From assembly GCF_000317675.1 (NCBI RefSeq), contig NC_019776.1:2852001-2916000 (forward strand): a stretch of 64,000 nucleotides of DNA, in the 5' to 3' direction. The position numbers and the translations under genes were made by a program. Below the pieces are notes generated by a model, which worked only from the letters and a program-made list of their open reading frames with translations, ran no database searches and was not told the origin of the DNA. Source of the stretch: Cyanobacterium aponinum PCC 10605 (GTDB lineage: Bacteria; Cyanobacteriota; Cyanobacteriia; Cyanobacteriales; Cyanobacteriaceae). Of the stretch, positions 45,663-55,312 are shown piece after piece (positions within the stretch are counted from its first letter, which is position 1; the number at the start of each line of letters is the position of its first letter).

Positions 45663-46445
45663 TCAACTTTTAATACTCAAAAAACAAAGAATTAAAGCCT
45701 CACTCCATTCAACAGTAGCACCATAAGTATCTCCTGTATGTCCTCCTAATGGTTTTTGAATTAACCATCCCATCATTAAAGAAATACTAGCACCAATTAT
45801 ATTTGTAGTGATAACTTGAGTGAGTGAATTTCCTAAAAAGTAAATTTGAATAATTATCAAAAAAATGATAAATAAAGAACCAATAATGCCGTCTAAAGGG
45901 AAATTTAAGTCTTTTTTCAAAAAAGCTCCCTTTCCTTCTTCTCTCACGTAAGGATAAAGTGCGATCGCACCTAATTGTCCCCACCTTCCCCAACTCATAG
46001 AAATCATTAAGCCCCACCATAAAGGTATAGAAAGCTCATATAAACTGACAATTTTGAGCAAAACCAAAAAAATACCAGAAATCAACCCATAAGCACCAAC
46101 ACGACTATCCTGCATCACTTCTAAGCGTTTTTTTTGATCCCCCTGCACCCCCCAAGCATCCCCAGCATCGATCGCACCATCGAAATGTAATCCACCAGTT
46201 ACACAAATCCAAGCAAAGACAAGTAAAACAATTTTAGTTAGAGGAGGGAAGCCAATAACATCGAGAATTAGAGCAAAAACACTGAGTAAACTAGCTAACA
46301 AAACTCCAATCCAAGGTAGCCATAAAGCAATCTTAAAAAAACTTATTGAAATAAAAGAGGGAAGGGGAATACGACTATAGAAAATAACAGCCCCAAAAAA
46401 AGAGGATACAAAGTTTTTCATTAAATTTTTACAGAAGTTAGGCAA
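45663..46445 (-). CDS. cobS: Adenosylcobinamide-GDP ribazoletransferase
   Basis: Membrane enzyme joining alpha-ribazole to adenosylcobinamide-GDP in the last stage of B12 (or pseudo-B12) synthesis. 260 residues, with about six membrane helices. GGLHFDGAIDAGDAWGVQGDQKKRLEVMQDSRVGAYG is the diagnostic metal-binding loop. The start may instead be the internal Met at residue 9 (MKNFVSSFFG). Single gene; no B12 riboswitch seen upstream. Confidence 0.95.
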   Translation of the reverse strand: MPNFCKNLMKNFVSSFFGAVIFYSRIPLPSFISISFFKIALWLPWIGVLLASLLSVFALILDVIGFPPLTKIVLLVFAWICVTGGLHFDGAIDAGDAWGVQGDQKKRLEVMQDSRVGAYGLISGIFLVLLKIVSLYELSIPLWWGLMISMSWGRWGQLGAIALYPYVREEGKGAFLKKDLNFPLDGIIGSLFIIFLIIIQIYFLGNSLTQVITTNIIGASISLMMGWLIQKPLGGHTGDTYGATVEWSEALILCFLSIKS

Positions 46446-47155
46446 AGATAAATAATTAAGAATTAAGAATTAAGAATTAAAAACTCCGAACACTCATTAC
46501 TCATTACTTGTTTCCCCCTCTCCCCTCATCCCATCATCTCCCTATCTCCTAAACACCCTGACACCTGCAACCTGAAACCTGAAACCTAACACCTACCCTT
46601 ACCCGATATTCTTAAACCAAACTGAGGTTAAATGAAAAATCATATCTACAATTAGCAACACCAATTTTTATTTTGCAACAGATCAATCATAAAGAAAATA
46701 AAAGTCAACCTGAACAAATATTTAATTTTAGGTTAAGATTGTGTGGTAGCAAAAAAACAAAATTCGTAAAATCCCAAATTTGCTATTAACATAAAAATAG
46801 AAATTGACTGTTTTGTCAAAAAAAATCTCAGCTTGAAATGATATTAAGACTAGCTTCTAGCAGTCCTAAAATAGAGTATGAGTTAAATAATTCGCCATTT
46901 GGGATGGTTAAATACTCTTTAAGAGTAAAACCTTAGAATCTTGATACAAAATCACAGAGTTAAGAAGGATTATTTCTTATCTTGAATAAGTTTAATCTTT
47001 ATCCTTGCGTCTGTTTTTAGGAAGGCTAGCCCATGTATTTTTAAGCGAAAAAAAAAAAAGTGCTAACTTTTTTCTTAGACAATAAATTAAGTGATAGTAT
47101 CAAAATCTATTCAATTTAGACAAAATAAATTAGGAGCAAAAAAGGGTTAATAACT
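46446..47155. other. 710-bp spacer: heptamer block, then a long leader
   Basis: 46450-46600 holds AATTAAG, TTACTCA and CTGCAAC/CTGAAAC heptamers; 46597-46632 is a CCGATATTCTTAAACC-type repeat. From 46633 to 47155 there are no dispersed repeats, suggesting a constrained promoter or leader region for the gene at 47156. A GCGAAAAAAAAAAAAGTGC tract is at about 47044. Confidence 0.6.
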
Positions 47156-47599
47156 ATGAATCATCAACCAAATTATCGTCAATTACCTGCCCCCTGCATC
47201 ATAGAAACGGGGATGTTAGTAAATAAAGAAGATATGAAACGCCTCATTAACGATTTAACTCAGGTGCGTTATCTACATAGCATTGATGGAGTAATTCAAA
47301 ATCAAGGGCAAGGTTGGATTTTAGAAGTGTTTAATGACCCGAATCAAGCAACAGTGGTAGTTAATAATAGTCTTTACATCAACGTTCAAAGTTTTGATTA
47401 TTTGCAATTAAATCAAGTCTCCCCTCAAGAAACTCATTTTGATTTAGTCCAAGATAATCGCATTCTCAAGTTAATTCCTTTTGTGAATACCAGTCAAGAG
47501 CAACAAGTTTCTAAAAATTTGGGTTTTGATAGTTTAGAAGAAATGTTAGGAGAAGTTTTCTCCGCTAAATGGGATGTTCAGCTAGATGAAGATTTTTAG
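47156..47599 (+). CDS. Conserved cyanobacterial protein of unknown function
   Basis: 147 residues. NYRQLPAPCIIETGMLVNKEDMKRLINDLTQVRYLHSIDGVIQNQGQGWILEVFNDPNQATVVVNNSLYINVQSFDYL, then an acidic tail FDSLEEMLGEVFSAKWDVQLDEDF. No signal peptide, membrane helix or catalytic motif. I recognise the pattern as a conserved uncharacterised cyanobacterial family but cannot name it. Preceded by an AGGAG-like ribosome site and a long leader without repeats, unusual for this window. Confidence 0.7.
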   Translation: MNHQPNYRQLPAPCIIETGMLVNKEDMKRLINDLTQVRYLHSIDGVIQNQGQGWILEVFNDPNQATVVVNNSLYINVQSFDYLQLNQVSPQETHFDLVQDNRILKLIPFVNTSQEQQVSKNLGFDSLEEMLGEVFSAKWDVQLDEDF

Positions 47600-47940
47600 A
47601 AGGTTTCCTTCTCAGACTATTAGGAGTTTAGGGTGTTGAAAAATAATAGTTAACCTGAGTTTTTGATAAGCTGAAAGCATTATTTTCTCGTAGTCAGAAA
47701 CCTTATAGCTTCTTCTTAGAAATAACGATAAAATGCCCTTAAACCGAACTGAGGTTAGTTAATGAGTCATGGGTAATGAGTAATCTGAATTCAGGATAAG
47801 TCTTCCTGATTTTGGTGAGTAAAGGAAAAAGAGCAGTGGCGAATGATTAAAAATTAAAAATTCCGTTCACGACTGAAAGGAGTGTACGAGCGAAGCGAAC
47901 TCTCCTAACTCCTAACACAATACCCCCAACTCAAATTAAC
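47600..47940. repeat. 341-bp spacer with GAACTGAGGTT-type repeats
   Basis: Holds AACCTGAGTTTTTGATAAG (47649), AAACCGAACTGAGGTTAG (47741), an AATTAAA heptamer pair (47847) and no coding frame. Confidence 0.65.
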
Positions 47941-48285
47941 TTAGTTTTTCTTCGCTATCGGTAAGTTACGGAACTTCAAAGCCTGTTTTTCGATTTTGTC
48001 GGCTAAGTGATTACAAACTAGATGAGATAAATCAAAAATTAAAGAATCTTCAATATAATAGTAAGCAGAAGTACCATCAGGACGACGATTGATAATACCT
48101 GCTTGAAACATTATTTTTAAATGTTTAGAAACATTTGCTTGACTTGTTTTTGTTGCTTCAACCAACTCTTGCACACATTTTTCTCCCTCCCCTAACAAAT
48201 TGAGAATTTGTAAACGCATGGGATTACTGAGAATATTAAAATATTCTGCAACTTGTTCTAATACTTCTGGAGGTACGGGTTTCAT
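47941..48285 (-). CDS. ArsR/SmtB-family transcriptional regulator
   Basis: 114 residues with the winged-helix layout ILSNPMRLQILNLLGEGEKCVQELVEATKTSQANVSKHLKIMFQAGIINRRPDGTSAYYYIED. A single Cys (CVQEL) sits at the alpha-3 position, where metal sensors have CxC, and a C-terminal helix contains His, Cys and His (SHLVCNHL). Metal sensing is therefore possible but not typical. No obvious metal transporter neighbour. It may sense redox or another signal. Confidence 0.85.
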   Translation of the reverse strand: MKPVPPEVLEQVAEYFNILSNPMRLQILNLLGEGEKCVQELVEATKTSQANVSKHLKIMFQAGIINRRPDGTSAYYYIEDSLIFDLSHLVCNHLADKIEKQALKFRNLPIAKKN

Positions 48286-48589
48286 GGGTTAATCAAAAAT
48301 AGATAATAAATAATTAGGGGGGAGAGTTGGAAAGTTAATTTTAATCTGTGATAAGTATTTTTATCGAGAGTTGCTCATAATTAAAAAGAAATTAGTTTTG
48401 AGCAAAATTCCTTAAAAAATTGGCAATCAGTCAATAATTATTTCATTTTTTACTATTTATCGTCAATTATTCACGATTTTTTTTAACACTCCAATCTTTT
48501 TATACCCTAACCTATCACCTATTAATTATTACCTACTACTCATTTAGCTTATTTTTTTGTTTTTCCTCTCTTTTTATATCTATGGGAAT
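48286..48589. other. 304-bp AT-rich spacer
   Basis: No gene or clear repeat. It is upstream of the ArsR gene and downstream of the DUF3134 gene. Confidence 0.5.
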
Positions 48590-48841
48590 TTAGACAATAT
48601 CAGCTTCATCATCAAAATCATCTAATTCATCAGGATCAAATTCATCTTCTTCACCTTCGATTAAATCACTGATTTCCTCATCTTCAGTGACGGCAGTTTC
48701 AACTAATCTATCCTCTCTTTCTTCCCTATAGATAATGCGGTCATTTGCTTCTAACCAATCTAAAAGAGACCCATCTTGTTTTAAAGGTATAACTGGTGCA
48801 GGTTCATAGCGTTTCTCTTTACGCAAAGCCGGATTTTTCAT
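48590..48841 (-). CDS. DUF3134 family protein
   Basis: 83 residues. PALRKEKRYEPAPVIPLKQDGSLLDWLEANDRII is the conserved core of DUF3134, a small cyanobacterial family of unknown role. The tail is strongly acidic (EDEFDPDELDDFDDEADIV), suggesting a protein-binding disordered end. Divergent from the fibrillin gene with a 62-bp spacer, so promoters overlap. Confidence 0.85.
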   Translation of the reverse strand: MKNPALRKEKRYEPAPVIPLKQDGSLLDWLEANDRIIYREEREDRLVETAVTEDEEISDLIEGEEDEFDPDELDDFDDEADIV

Positions 48842-48903
48842 AAACTATTTAATAGTTAAATGTTGAGCAATATATGATTATACCATCTGTTAAAATATAA
48901 ATC

Positions 48904-49530
48904 ATGATTAATTATAAAAAAGAATTGTTACAGGCGATCGCAGGTAAAAATAGAGGTTTATTAGCTACAGAAAAAGATAAAGTACAAATTCTTACAGCAG
49001 TAGAACGTTTAGAAGATCATAACCCAACGGCTGATCCTTTAGACAAACCAGACTTACTTAATGGTGATTGGAGACTTCTATATACTACCAGTAAAAATAT
49101 TTTAGGCTTAGATAACCTACCTTTTGTCAAATTAGGAGAAATTTATCAGTGTATTCGCACGGAAGGAAGCAGGATTTACAATATAGCTGAAATAATGGGA
49201 TTACCGTTTCTGGAAGGACTCATCAGCGTAGCGGCGAAAATTGACACGGTTTCAAGTAAAAGAGTTAATGTCCGTTTTCAACGTTCTATTATTGGCTTGC
49301 AAAAAGTTTTGGGCTATATTTCCCCTAAAGATTTAATTAACAAAATAGAAATGGGAAAACTCTTTCCTGCCGTGGATTTAAATTGGGGAAATTTTCCTTG
49401 GAGCGATCGCAATTTATTATTTAGTAGCGATAAGAATGAAGGGGGATGGCTAGAAATTACCTACCTAGACGAAGATTTAAGAATTGGTAGAGGAAATCAA
49501 GGCAACGTATTTATCTTAGAAAAATGTTAA
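48904..49530 (+). CDS. PAP/fibrillin (plastid lipid-associated) family protein
   Basis: 208 residues. LLNGDWRLLYTTSKNILGLDNLPFVKLGEIYQCIR is the family's lipocalin-like start, and GGWLEITYLDEDLRIGRGNQGNVFIL the conserved end. Fibrillins bind lipids and carotenoid-associated structures in plastids; cyanobacterial members associate with thylakoids. No signal peptide. The start codon is just downstream of the DUF3134 divergent promoter. A HIP1 site lies near its 5' end. Confidence 0.9.
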   Translation: MINYKKELLQAIAGKNRGLLATEKDKVQILTAVERLEDHNPTADPLDKPDLLNGDWRLLYTTSKNILGLDNLPFVKLGEIYQCIRTEGSRIYNIAEIMGLPFLEGLISVAAKIDTVSSKRVNVRFQRSIIGLQKVLGYISPKDLINKIEMGKLFPAVDLNWGNFPWSDRNLLFSSDKNEGGWLEITYLDEDLRIGRGNQGNVFILEKC

Positions 49531-49562
49531 CTAAGTTATGATCAAAAACATCCTGCTGAGAG

Positions 49563-49600
49563 TAGGAGTCAGGAGTAAGAAGTAAGGAGTCAGGAGTTAC
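49563..49600. repeat. GGAGTCA/GGAGTAA heptamer repeat
   Basis: Five 7-bp units between the convergent fibrillin and petF genes. Confidence 0.8.
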
Positions 49601-49658
49601 ATAATTCCCAACGCCCACAACCAAACACCTAACAACCTATAGGAAAAAGACGAGAGAA

Positions 49659-49955
<297 letters not shown>

Positions 49956-50237
49956 CTATTTCCTTTGATGAACAATTAACAAAAAATTTTCCTTACTTTT
50001 TAAAGTAGGTCTAATAAGAATAGTAAAGGATAAATGCTCAATATTCTATACACATTAAAAATGAAATTGTTTTCTCTATTTATCATAATCTTAACTTATC
50101 ATATAAGATGAGGGACATATTAGCTATTTAAAAGATTTATATTATTTATGTCCCTTTTATAGTAAGACTTTGAGAAAAGTTTATTTATGTATAGACTTGG
50201 AAATAAGTAAAATATAGACTATTAAAAATACTTATCA

Positions 50238-50534
50238 CTAACTTTCCTTAGAGAACTTAGAAAAAGCCTCTTCAAAACCAGCACTTAATTCTTCCCACGC
50301 ACTTTGAAAACCAGACTGAACACTTGTCCAAGCGTCATCACTAGTAGATTTTAATTCAGCTAATTTCTCTTCTAAATTGTCTTTTTTAGCTTGTAGATCT
50401 TGCATTTGCTTGTCATATTCAGCTCTGACATTATCTCCAATATTATCGGCTTTTGCCTTCAATTCATCTAATTTTGCCCCCCATTCTTGAAGTTTTTTTT
50501 CCATCTCACCTTGGTAGGCTTCTCTGTTATTCAT
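50238..50534 (-). CDS. Small coiled-coil protein of unknown function
   Basis: 98 residues, almost entirely charged heptads (KLQEWGAKLDELKAKADNI, LQAKKDNLEEKLAELKS) and a C-terminal amphipathic SVQSGFQSAWEELSAGFEEAFSKF. This pattern resembles stress-linked or membrane-associated amphipathic proteins in cyanobacteria, but no family is certain. Divergent from the DUF2996 gene. Confidence 0.7.
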   Translation of the reverse strand: MNNREAYQGEMEKKLQEWGAKLDELKAKADNIGDNVRAEYDKQMQDLQAKKDNLEEKLAELKSTSDDAWTSVQSGFQSAWEELSAGFEEAFSKFSKES

Positions 50535-50671
50535 TGGTTTTTTCTCCTGTTTTAATAGGTTTATAGGAACGGATAACCACTAGAATTATAGCAACTGTTT
50601 TCAAGAATCTTAATCTAAATAGATAATATAAATTTGCAGTAAAATAATCACAGTTATCAGAGAAAAAGATA

Positions 50672-51097
50672 ATGACAGAAGAAACAAAAACAACACCAAC
50701 CAAACCAGCAAAAAAAGCTAAACCCCCTGCCTTAGAAGACAAGCCCTTTGAGGAGTTTATGTCAGAACATTTTACTCCTAGCTTGGAAAAGGCTTTAACA
50801 GAAAAAGGATTGTCAGAAGTGGCATTAGAATTTAAAAAAGCAAAAATTCCCATCACTGGCTATGAGTCTAGCCCTGAATGTTGGCAAATCATTGGGGATT
50901 TAGGAGACCGCACCTTTTATTTATACTTTTTAGAGGAAGATATTAGCGGACAAAAAGGATTTTCTTGTACTGCAAAAGGGGAAAAACCTAGCACCCTAGA
51001 ATCATTTATGATTGATGAGCGCAGAGTAAATCTTGATTTGATGGTTCTATATACTTTACAACGCCTTAACGGTCAAAAATGGTTAACTAGAAATTAA
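50672..51097 (+). CDS. DUF2996 family protein
   Basis: 141 residues. A Lys/Pro/Ala-rich disordered head (PTKPAKKAKPPALEDKPFEEF) leads into the conserved domain with LEKALTEKGL, CWQIIGDLGDRTFYLYFLEEDISGQKGFSC and MVLYTLQRLNGQKWL. DUF2996 is restricted to oxygenic phototrophs as I know it; function unknown. Cytosolic by sequence. Confidence 0.88.
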   Translation: MTEETKTTPTKPAKKAKPPALEDKPFEEFMSEHFTPSLEKALTEKGLSEVALEFKKAKIPITGYESSPECWQIIGDLGDRTFYLYFLEEDISGQKGFSCTAKGEKPSTLESFMIDERRVNLDLMVLYTLQRLNGQKWLTRN

Positions 51098-51424
51098 TTA
51101 ACCTGATTTAAGCAAAGAGCAATTAGTGAATAGTGAATAGTGAATAGTGAATAATTAAAAACTCCTAATTCTCATCCTCATTATTCATTACTCATTACTT
51201 GTTTCTCCCTAACACCCCAATACCCTAAGCCCCTACTCACCCCTCATCCCCCAAACACCTGCAACTTGAAACCTCTTGCATAACTTCGAACTATTAACCC
51301 ATCTCTCCCTCTCTAATCATTCATCATTATCTGTTACTCATTACTTGTTTTCCCCAAACAACCCCTCAACACTGCTATCATAAAACAAATAGTTTAAGGT
51401 TTATATTAGTTTGATAGAATCTAA
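51098..51424. repeat. 327-bp heptamer-rich spacer upstream of hisD
   Basis: GTGAATA x4 (about 51125-51153), TTACTCA-type units, CCTGCAACTTGAAACC-type units. No gene. The hisD promoter must lie in the last 60 bp. Confidence 0.75.
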
Positions 51425-52717
51425 ATGTTGCGAATAATAACAGACCAAGGCGAAGCACGACAAGAATTGCAACGGATTAGTGAGCGGACTTATCATGAAA
51501 ACATAGAAACACAATCGGCAACGGTGCGAGAAATTATCGCTACAGTCAAGAAAAATGGCGATCGCGCCCTTTTGGAATATACAGAAAAATTCGATGGACA
51601 AGTAATTCCGCCCGAAAAACTGAAAGTAAGTGGCTCAGAAATTGATGCGGCTTATCAACAGATTTCCCCTGATTTACTTCAGGCAATAAAATTGGCAGCA
51701 ACAAAAATCGAGGCTTTTCACCAACAACGCACCCCCAAATCATGGGTACAATTTGCAGAGGATAATGTGGTATTGGGCAGACGTTATACCCCCGTTGATA
51801 GAGCAGGTTTATATGTACCAGGGGGAAGAGCTTCTTATCCTAGCACCGTGTTAATGAATGCCATACCCGCCAAAGTTGCTCAAGTGCCTCGTATTGTAAT
51901 GGTGACACCCCCTTCAGAAGGTGGTAAAATCAACCCCGCAGTTTTAGTGGCCGCTAGTGAAGCAGGAGTAACAGAAATTTATCGAGTAGGTGGGGCGCAG
52001 GCTGTGGCGGCATTAGCTTATGGTACAGAAACTATTCCTAGAGTGGATGTCATCACTGGTCCTGGAAATATATATGTAACCCTAGCAAAAAAAGAAGTAT
52101 ATGGCAGAGTCGGCATTGATTCTTTAGCAGGTCCTAGCGAAGTTTTAATTATTGCTGATAGTCAAGCGAATCCAGTACATGTGGCTGTTGATTTATTAGC
52201 CCAAGCAGAGCATGATCCCATGGCGGCGGCTATATTAGTTACAGATAGTGAGTTATTAGCTCAACAAGTCCAAGCTGAAGTTGACCAACAGTTAGAAAAT
52301 CATCCCCGTCGTACTCTTACTGAAAAAGCAATTGCCCATTATGGGGTAATTATTCTTACGAAAAATTTAACCGAAGCCGCCGAACTATCAAACTTATTCG
52401 CTCCTGAACATTTAGAGCTAGAAGTAGAATCTCCTTGGGATTTATTAGAGCATATTCGCCATGCCGGGGCTATTTTCTTAGGTAATTCTTCCCCTGAAGC
52501 GGTAGGAGACTATTTAGCGGGGCCTAATCATACTTTACCAACTTCTGGAGCGGCTCGTTACGCTTCTGCTTTAGGAGTAGAAACTTTCATGAAATACTCA
52601 AGCATCATCGAATATAGTCCATCTGCTTTACAAAAAGTGTCTAAGGCAATTATTGATTTAACTATTGCAGAGGGTTTACCATCCCATGGTAATTCGGTGA
52701 AATATCGCACAAAATAA
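51425..52717 (+). CDS. hisD: Histidinol dehydrogenase
   Basis: Last two oxidation steps of histidine synthesis, L-histidinol to L-histidine, NAD-dependent and zinc-requiring. 430 residues. [50 protein letters not shown] (the diagnostic block), [21 protein letters not shown] and [16 protein letters not shown] carry the conserved Glu and His zinc or catalytic residues. hisH lies in the same window at 56122 but is not adjacent; his genes are scattered, as usual in cyanobacteria. Confidence 0.98.
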   Translation: MLRIITDQGEARQELQRISERTYHENIETQSATVREIIATVKKNGDRALLEYTEKFDGQVIPPEKLKVSGSEIDAAYQQISPDLLQAIKLAATKIEAFHQQRTPKSWVQFAEDNVVLGRRYTPVDRAGLYVPGGRASYPSTVLMNAIPAKVAQVPRIVMVTPPSEGGKINPAVLVAASEAGVTEIYRVGGAQAVAALAYGTETIPRVDVITGPGNIYVTLAKKEVYGRVGIDSLAGPSEVLIIADSQANPVHVAVDLLAQAEHDPMAAAILVTDSELLAQQVQAEVDQQLENHPRRTLTEKAIAHYGVIILTKNLTEAAELSNLFAPEHLELEVESPWDLLEHIRHAGAIFLGNSSPEAVGDYLAGPNHTLPTSGAARYASALGVETFMKYSSIIEYSPSALQKVSKAIIDLTIAEGLPSHGNSVKYRTK

Positions 52718-53385
52718 CGGCTTTATAACTATTGAATATGTGAATTATTGGTTAGGGTAGGCAATGGGCAATGGTAAATAATTGATAATTAAGAATTAAG
52801 AATTAAAAACTCCGAACACCTTTACGGGCGAATGGCCATTCGCCCCTACATCCCCCTCTCACTCCCTCACCTCATCACCCCATCTCCCTCTCCCCCGAAC
52901 TCTGAACCCTGACACTTAACCTTATCCGATATTCTTAAACCGAACTGAGGTTGAATATTGTTCTCTATTTCCTACCAGACAATTTCATATCGAACTTAGG
53001 AAACTATTGGGTATTAGGTTAAGAAAAAACAATCAATTTCAAATTATTCAGGGAAAACTAAATTAAATCTTCTTTTTTATCTCGAAAATAGCTTAAAATT
53101 CTTGTCTTACGCAATTCTTATTAACCATTCATGTATTCATTCTTAGGTATGAATGCACTTGTTTGAAATCTTTGTGAATCAGGGGTTTTGCTATCAAAAA
53201 AACTTCACTAATAATCACTAATTTTTCGTTTATTTATTGTTAATTTTCTTTCTTCAAATCATTAACAAAAAATTAATTTATTTTACGTTTCATTAAGTAA
53301 GTTAATTGATCTGTACGTTATGGAACAGACAAAATTATTAATGACAATTATATTTGATTTAATTGGCTTTTCAATTAATAGTTAA
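52718..53385. repeat. 668-bp repeat-rich spacer with MITE left tip
   Basis: Starts with a MITE left tip GGCTTTATAACT...GGTTAGGGTAGGCAA (52719-52763), then AATTAAG heptamers, the palindrome GGGCGAATGGCCATTCGCCC (52826-52845), a GAACTGAGGTT repeat (52916-52953), and one arm of a 29-bp inverted repeat (52972-53000). From 53001 on it is AT-rich leader for the gene at 53386. Confidence 0.75.
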
Positions 53386-55005
53386 TTGATGGAATTTAGC
53401 CCAATAAAAATAATAAAGCAAAATATTGTAATTATAAAGTGGGTGAATACAGTGAAAGTTTTGTTATTATACCCTCTCTTCCCCAAAACGTTTTGGTCTT
53501 ATGACCGATTTATGGAAGTAGCGGGTCTCAAAGCATTAATTCCACCTCTAGGTATTATTACGATCGCATCCTTATTACCTCAAGACTGGGAAATTCGTTT
53601 TTTTGATCGTAATGTTGGAATGGAAAGGGAGAATGACTGGGCATGGTGCGATCTTGTTATCCTTTCAGCGATGATGGTTCAAAAAAAGGATTTTCATTAT
53701 TTAATTCGTAAAGCCGTTGATATGGGTAAAAAAGTAGCCGTTGGTGGTCCTTATCCTACATCCTTACCTCATGAAGCATTAGATTCTGGGGCTGACTATC
53801 TAATTTTAGATGAAGGGGAAATTACCATCCTACAATTTTTAGAAGCGATCGCCACAGGACAGGAAAAAGGAATTTTCCGAGCCACAGAAAAACCCGATGT
53901 CACCCTTAGTCCAATGCCTCGTTTTGATCTATTGAAACGTGATGATTATCTGATGATGTCAATCCAATTTTCTCGTGGCTGTCCTTTCAACTGTGAGTTT
54001 TGCGATATTATTTCACTTTATGGACGTAAACCCCGCACAAAAAGTGTGGTGCAAGTTCTTTCTGAATTGCAGTATCTTTATGATTTAGGATGGCGTAGAT
54101 CCGTTTTTATCGTGGATGATAATTTTATCGGTAATCAACGGAATGTAAAACAGTTATTGCGTAGTCTTATTCCTTGGATGCAAAAACGAAACTATCCCTT
54201 CACTTTTTTAACAGAAGCATCCGTTAATTTAGCTGAAGACTCCGAATTACTGGAATTAATGACTCAAGCGGGATTTTTTGGTGTCTTTTTGGGTATAGAA
54301 ACCCCTGATCAAGATAGTTTGGAGGTAACGAGTAAATATCAAAACACTCGTAATCCCCTAGCAGAATCCTGTCGCAAGATTAATCAAGCTGGTTTAATGA
54401 TTTATGCCGGTTTTATCATGGGTTTTGACGGAGAAAGGGCTGGTGCAGGTAAAAGAATTCAATCTTTTGTGGAACAAACATCTATTCCGCAACCAATGTT
54501 AGGAATTTTACAAGCACTTCCGAATACTGCTTTATGGAATCGTTTAAAACAAGAGCAAAGATTGATTGAAGACAAGGGCGTTGTAGAATATGGAGATCAA
54601 AACACACTGATGAATTTTGTCCCCACTCGCCCCATTAGTGAAATTGCCTATGAGTATCTTGACGCTTTATGGCAAATGTATGAACCTACTTCATATCTCA
54701 AACGTTGTTTTCAACAATGTCTTAACATAACACCCAACCCTAATTCACAACAGCAAATTTATTTCCCTATTGATAAAATGCTTCGAATCGTTGCCCAGTT
54801 AATTTGGAAACAGGGGCTATTGATGCCTGATATACGACAACAGTTTTGGCAACAATTTTGGATTATGCTTAAGACTCGTCCTCAATTTTTGAGTCTCTAC
54901 TTGGGATTATGTGCTTTAGGAGAGCATTTTTGGGAATATCGACAATTAGCAAAAGAGAGAATTATTCACCAACTTGGTTATGATCCTTTGACGACAAGGT
55001 TATAA
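53386..55005 (+). CDS. B12-binding-domain radical SAM protein (DUF4070/HpnP-like)
   Basis: 539 residues. The N-terminal Rossmann-like domain (KVLLLYPLFPKTFWSYD, VAVGGPYPTSLPHEAL, DEGE) matches the cobalamin-binding family; GRGCPFNCEFC-type motif RGCPFNCEFC gives the [4Fe-4S] Cys199, Cys203, Cys206; then VFIVDDNFIGN and LGIETPDQDSL. The C-terminal region fits DUF4070, found in HpnP, the hopanoid C-2 methylase, and related methylases. The start may be GTG at 53452 (VKVLLLYP). The substrate is unknown and HpnP identity is not claimed. Bracketed by a 29-bp inverted repeat. Confidence 0.82.
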   Translation: MMEFSPIKIIKQNIVIIKWVNTVKVLLLYPLFPKTFWSYDRFMEVAGLKALIPPLGIITIASLLPQDWEIRFFDRNVGMERENDWAWCDLVILSAMMVQKKDFHYLIRKAVDMGKKVAVGGPYPTSLPHEALDSGADYLILDEGEITILQFLEAIATGQEKGIFRATEKPDVTLSPMPRFDLLKRDDYLMMSIQFSRGCPFNCEFCDIISLYGRKPRTKSVVQVLSELQYLYDLGWRRSVFIVDDNFIGNQRNVKQLLRSLIPWMQKRNYPFTFLTEASVNLAEDSELLELMTQAGFFGVFLGIETPDQDSLEVTSKYQNTRNPLAESCRKINQAGLMIYAGFIMGFDGERAGAGKRIQSFVEQTSIPQPMLGILQALPNTALWNRLKQEQRLIEDKGVVEYGDQNTLMNFVPTRPISEIAYEYLDALWQMYEPTSYLKRCFQQCLNITPNPNSQQQIYFPIDKMLRIVAQLIWKQGLLMPDIRQQFWQQFWIMLKTRPQFLSLYLGLCALGEHFWEYRQLAKERIIHQLGYDPLTTRL

Positions 55006-55312
55006 TTAACTGTCATAACCTAAGTTCGATCTAAAATTGTCTGGTAGTGGTAGGGAAAAGGGAAAAGGTAAACCTCTGTGTATCTCTTTTTAAAAGGGGA
55101 GAAAGGGGAAAGTTACAATAAAAGTTATAATAATTTACAAAAAACTTATGTTTATTGATTTTCTTCTTTTCTTTTTTTGACGAATTATCAATGTTTGAAT
55201 AAATATAAAAACTGCAATCTGAAACCTACCTAAATCATACATTCCTGCATCGCACTAAAGTTTTCATAATGTTATAAATAGTTAATTTAATTCCTGACTT
55301 TGTAAATTTTGA
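55006..55312. repeat. 307-bp repeat spacer
   Basis: Second arm of the 29-bp inverted repeat (55019-55047), then a GGGAAAAGGGAAAAGG...TTTATTGATTTTC block (55048-55175) shared with 33991-34160. The remainder is AT-rich leader of the SDR gene. Confidence 0.7.

Noticed and set aside
46446-46700. B12 riboswitch upstream of cobS
   Set aside because: No B12-box-like sequence or long structured GC-containing leader; only repeats are seen.
47941-48285. Classic zinc or arsenic sensor
   Set aside because: The CxC metal site is absent and no transporter or reductase gene is adjacent.
50527-50856. Minus-strand 109-codon frame
   Set aside because: It runs antisense to the DUF2996 gene, and its hydrophobic composition is that of a shadow frame.
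53386-55005. BchE-type oxidative cyclase
   Set aside because: The C-terminal region and the PLFPKTFWSYD opening fit the DUF4070/HpnP group better.
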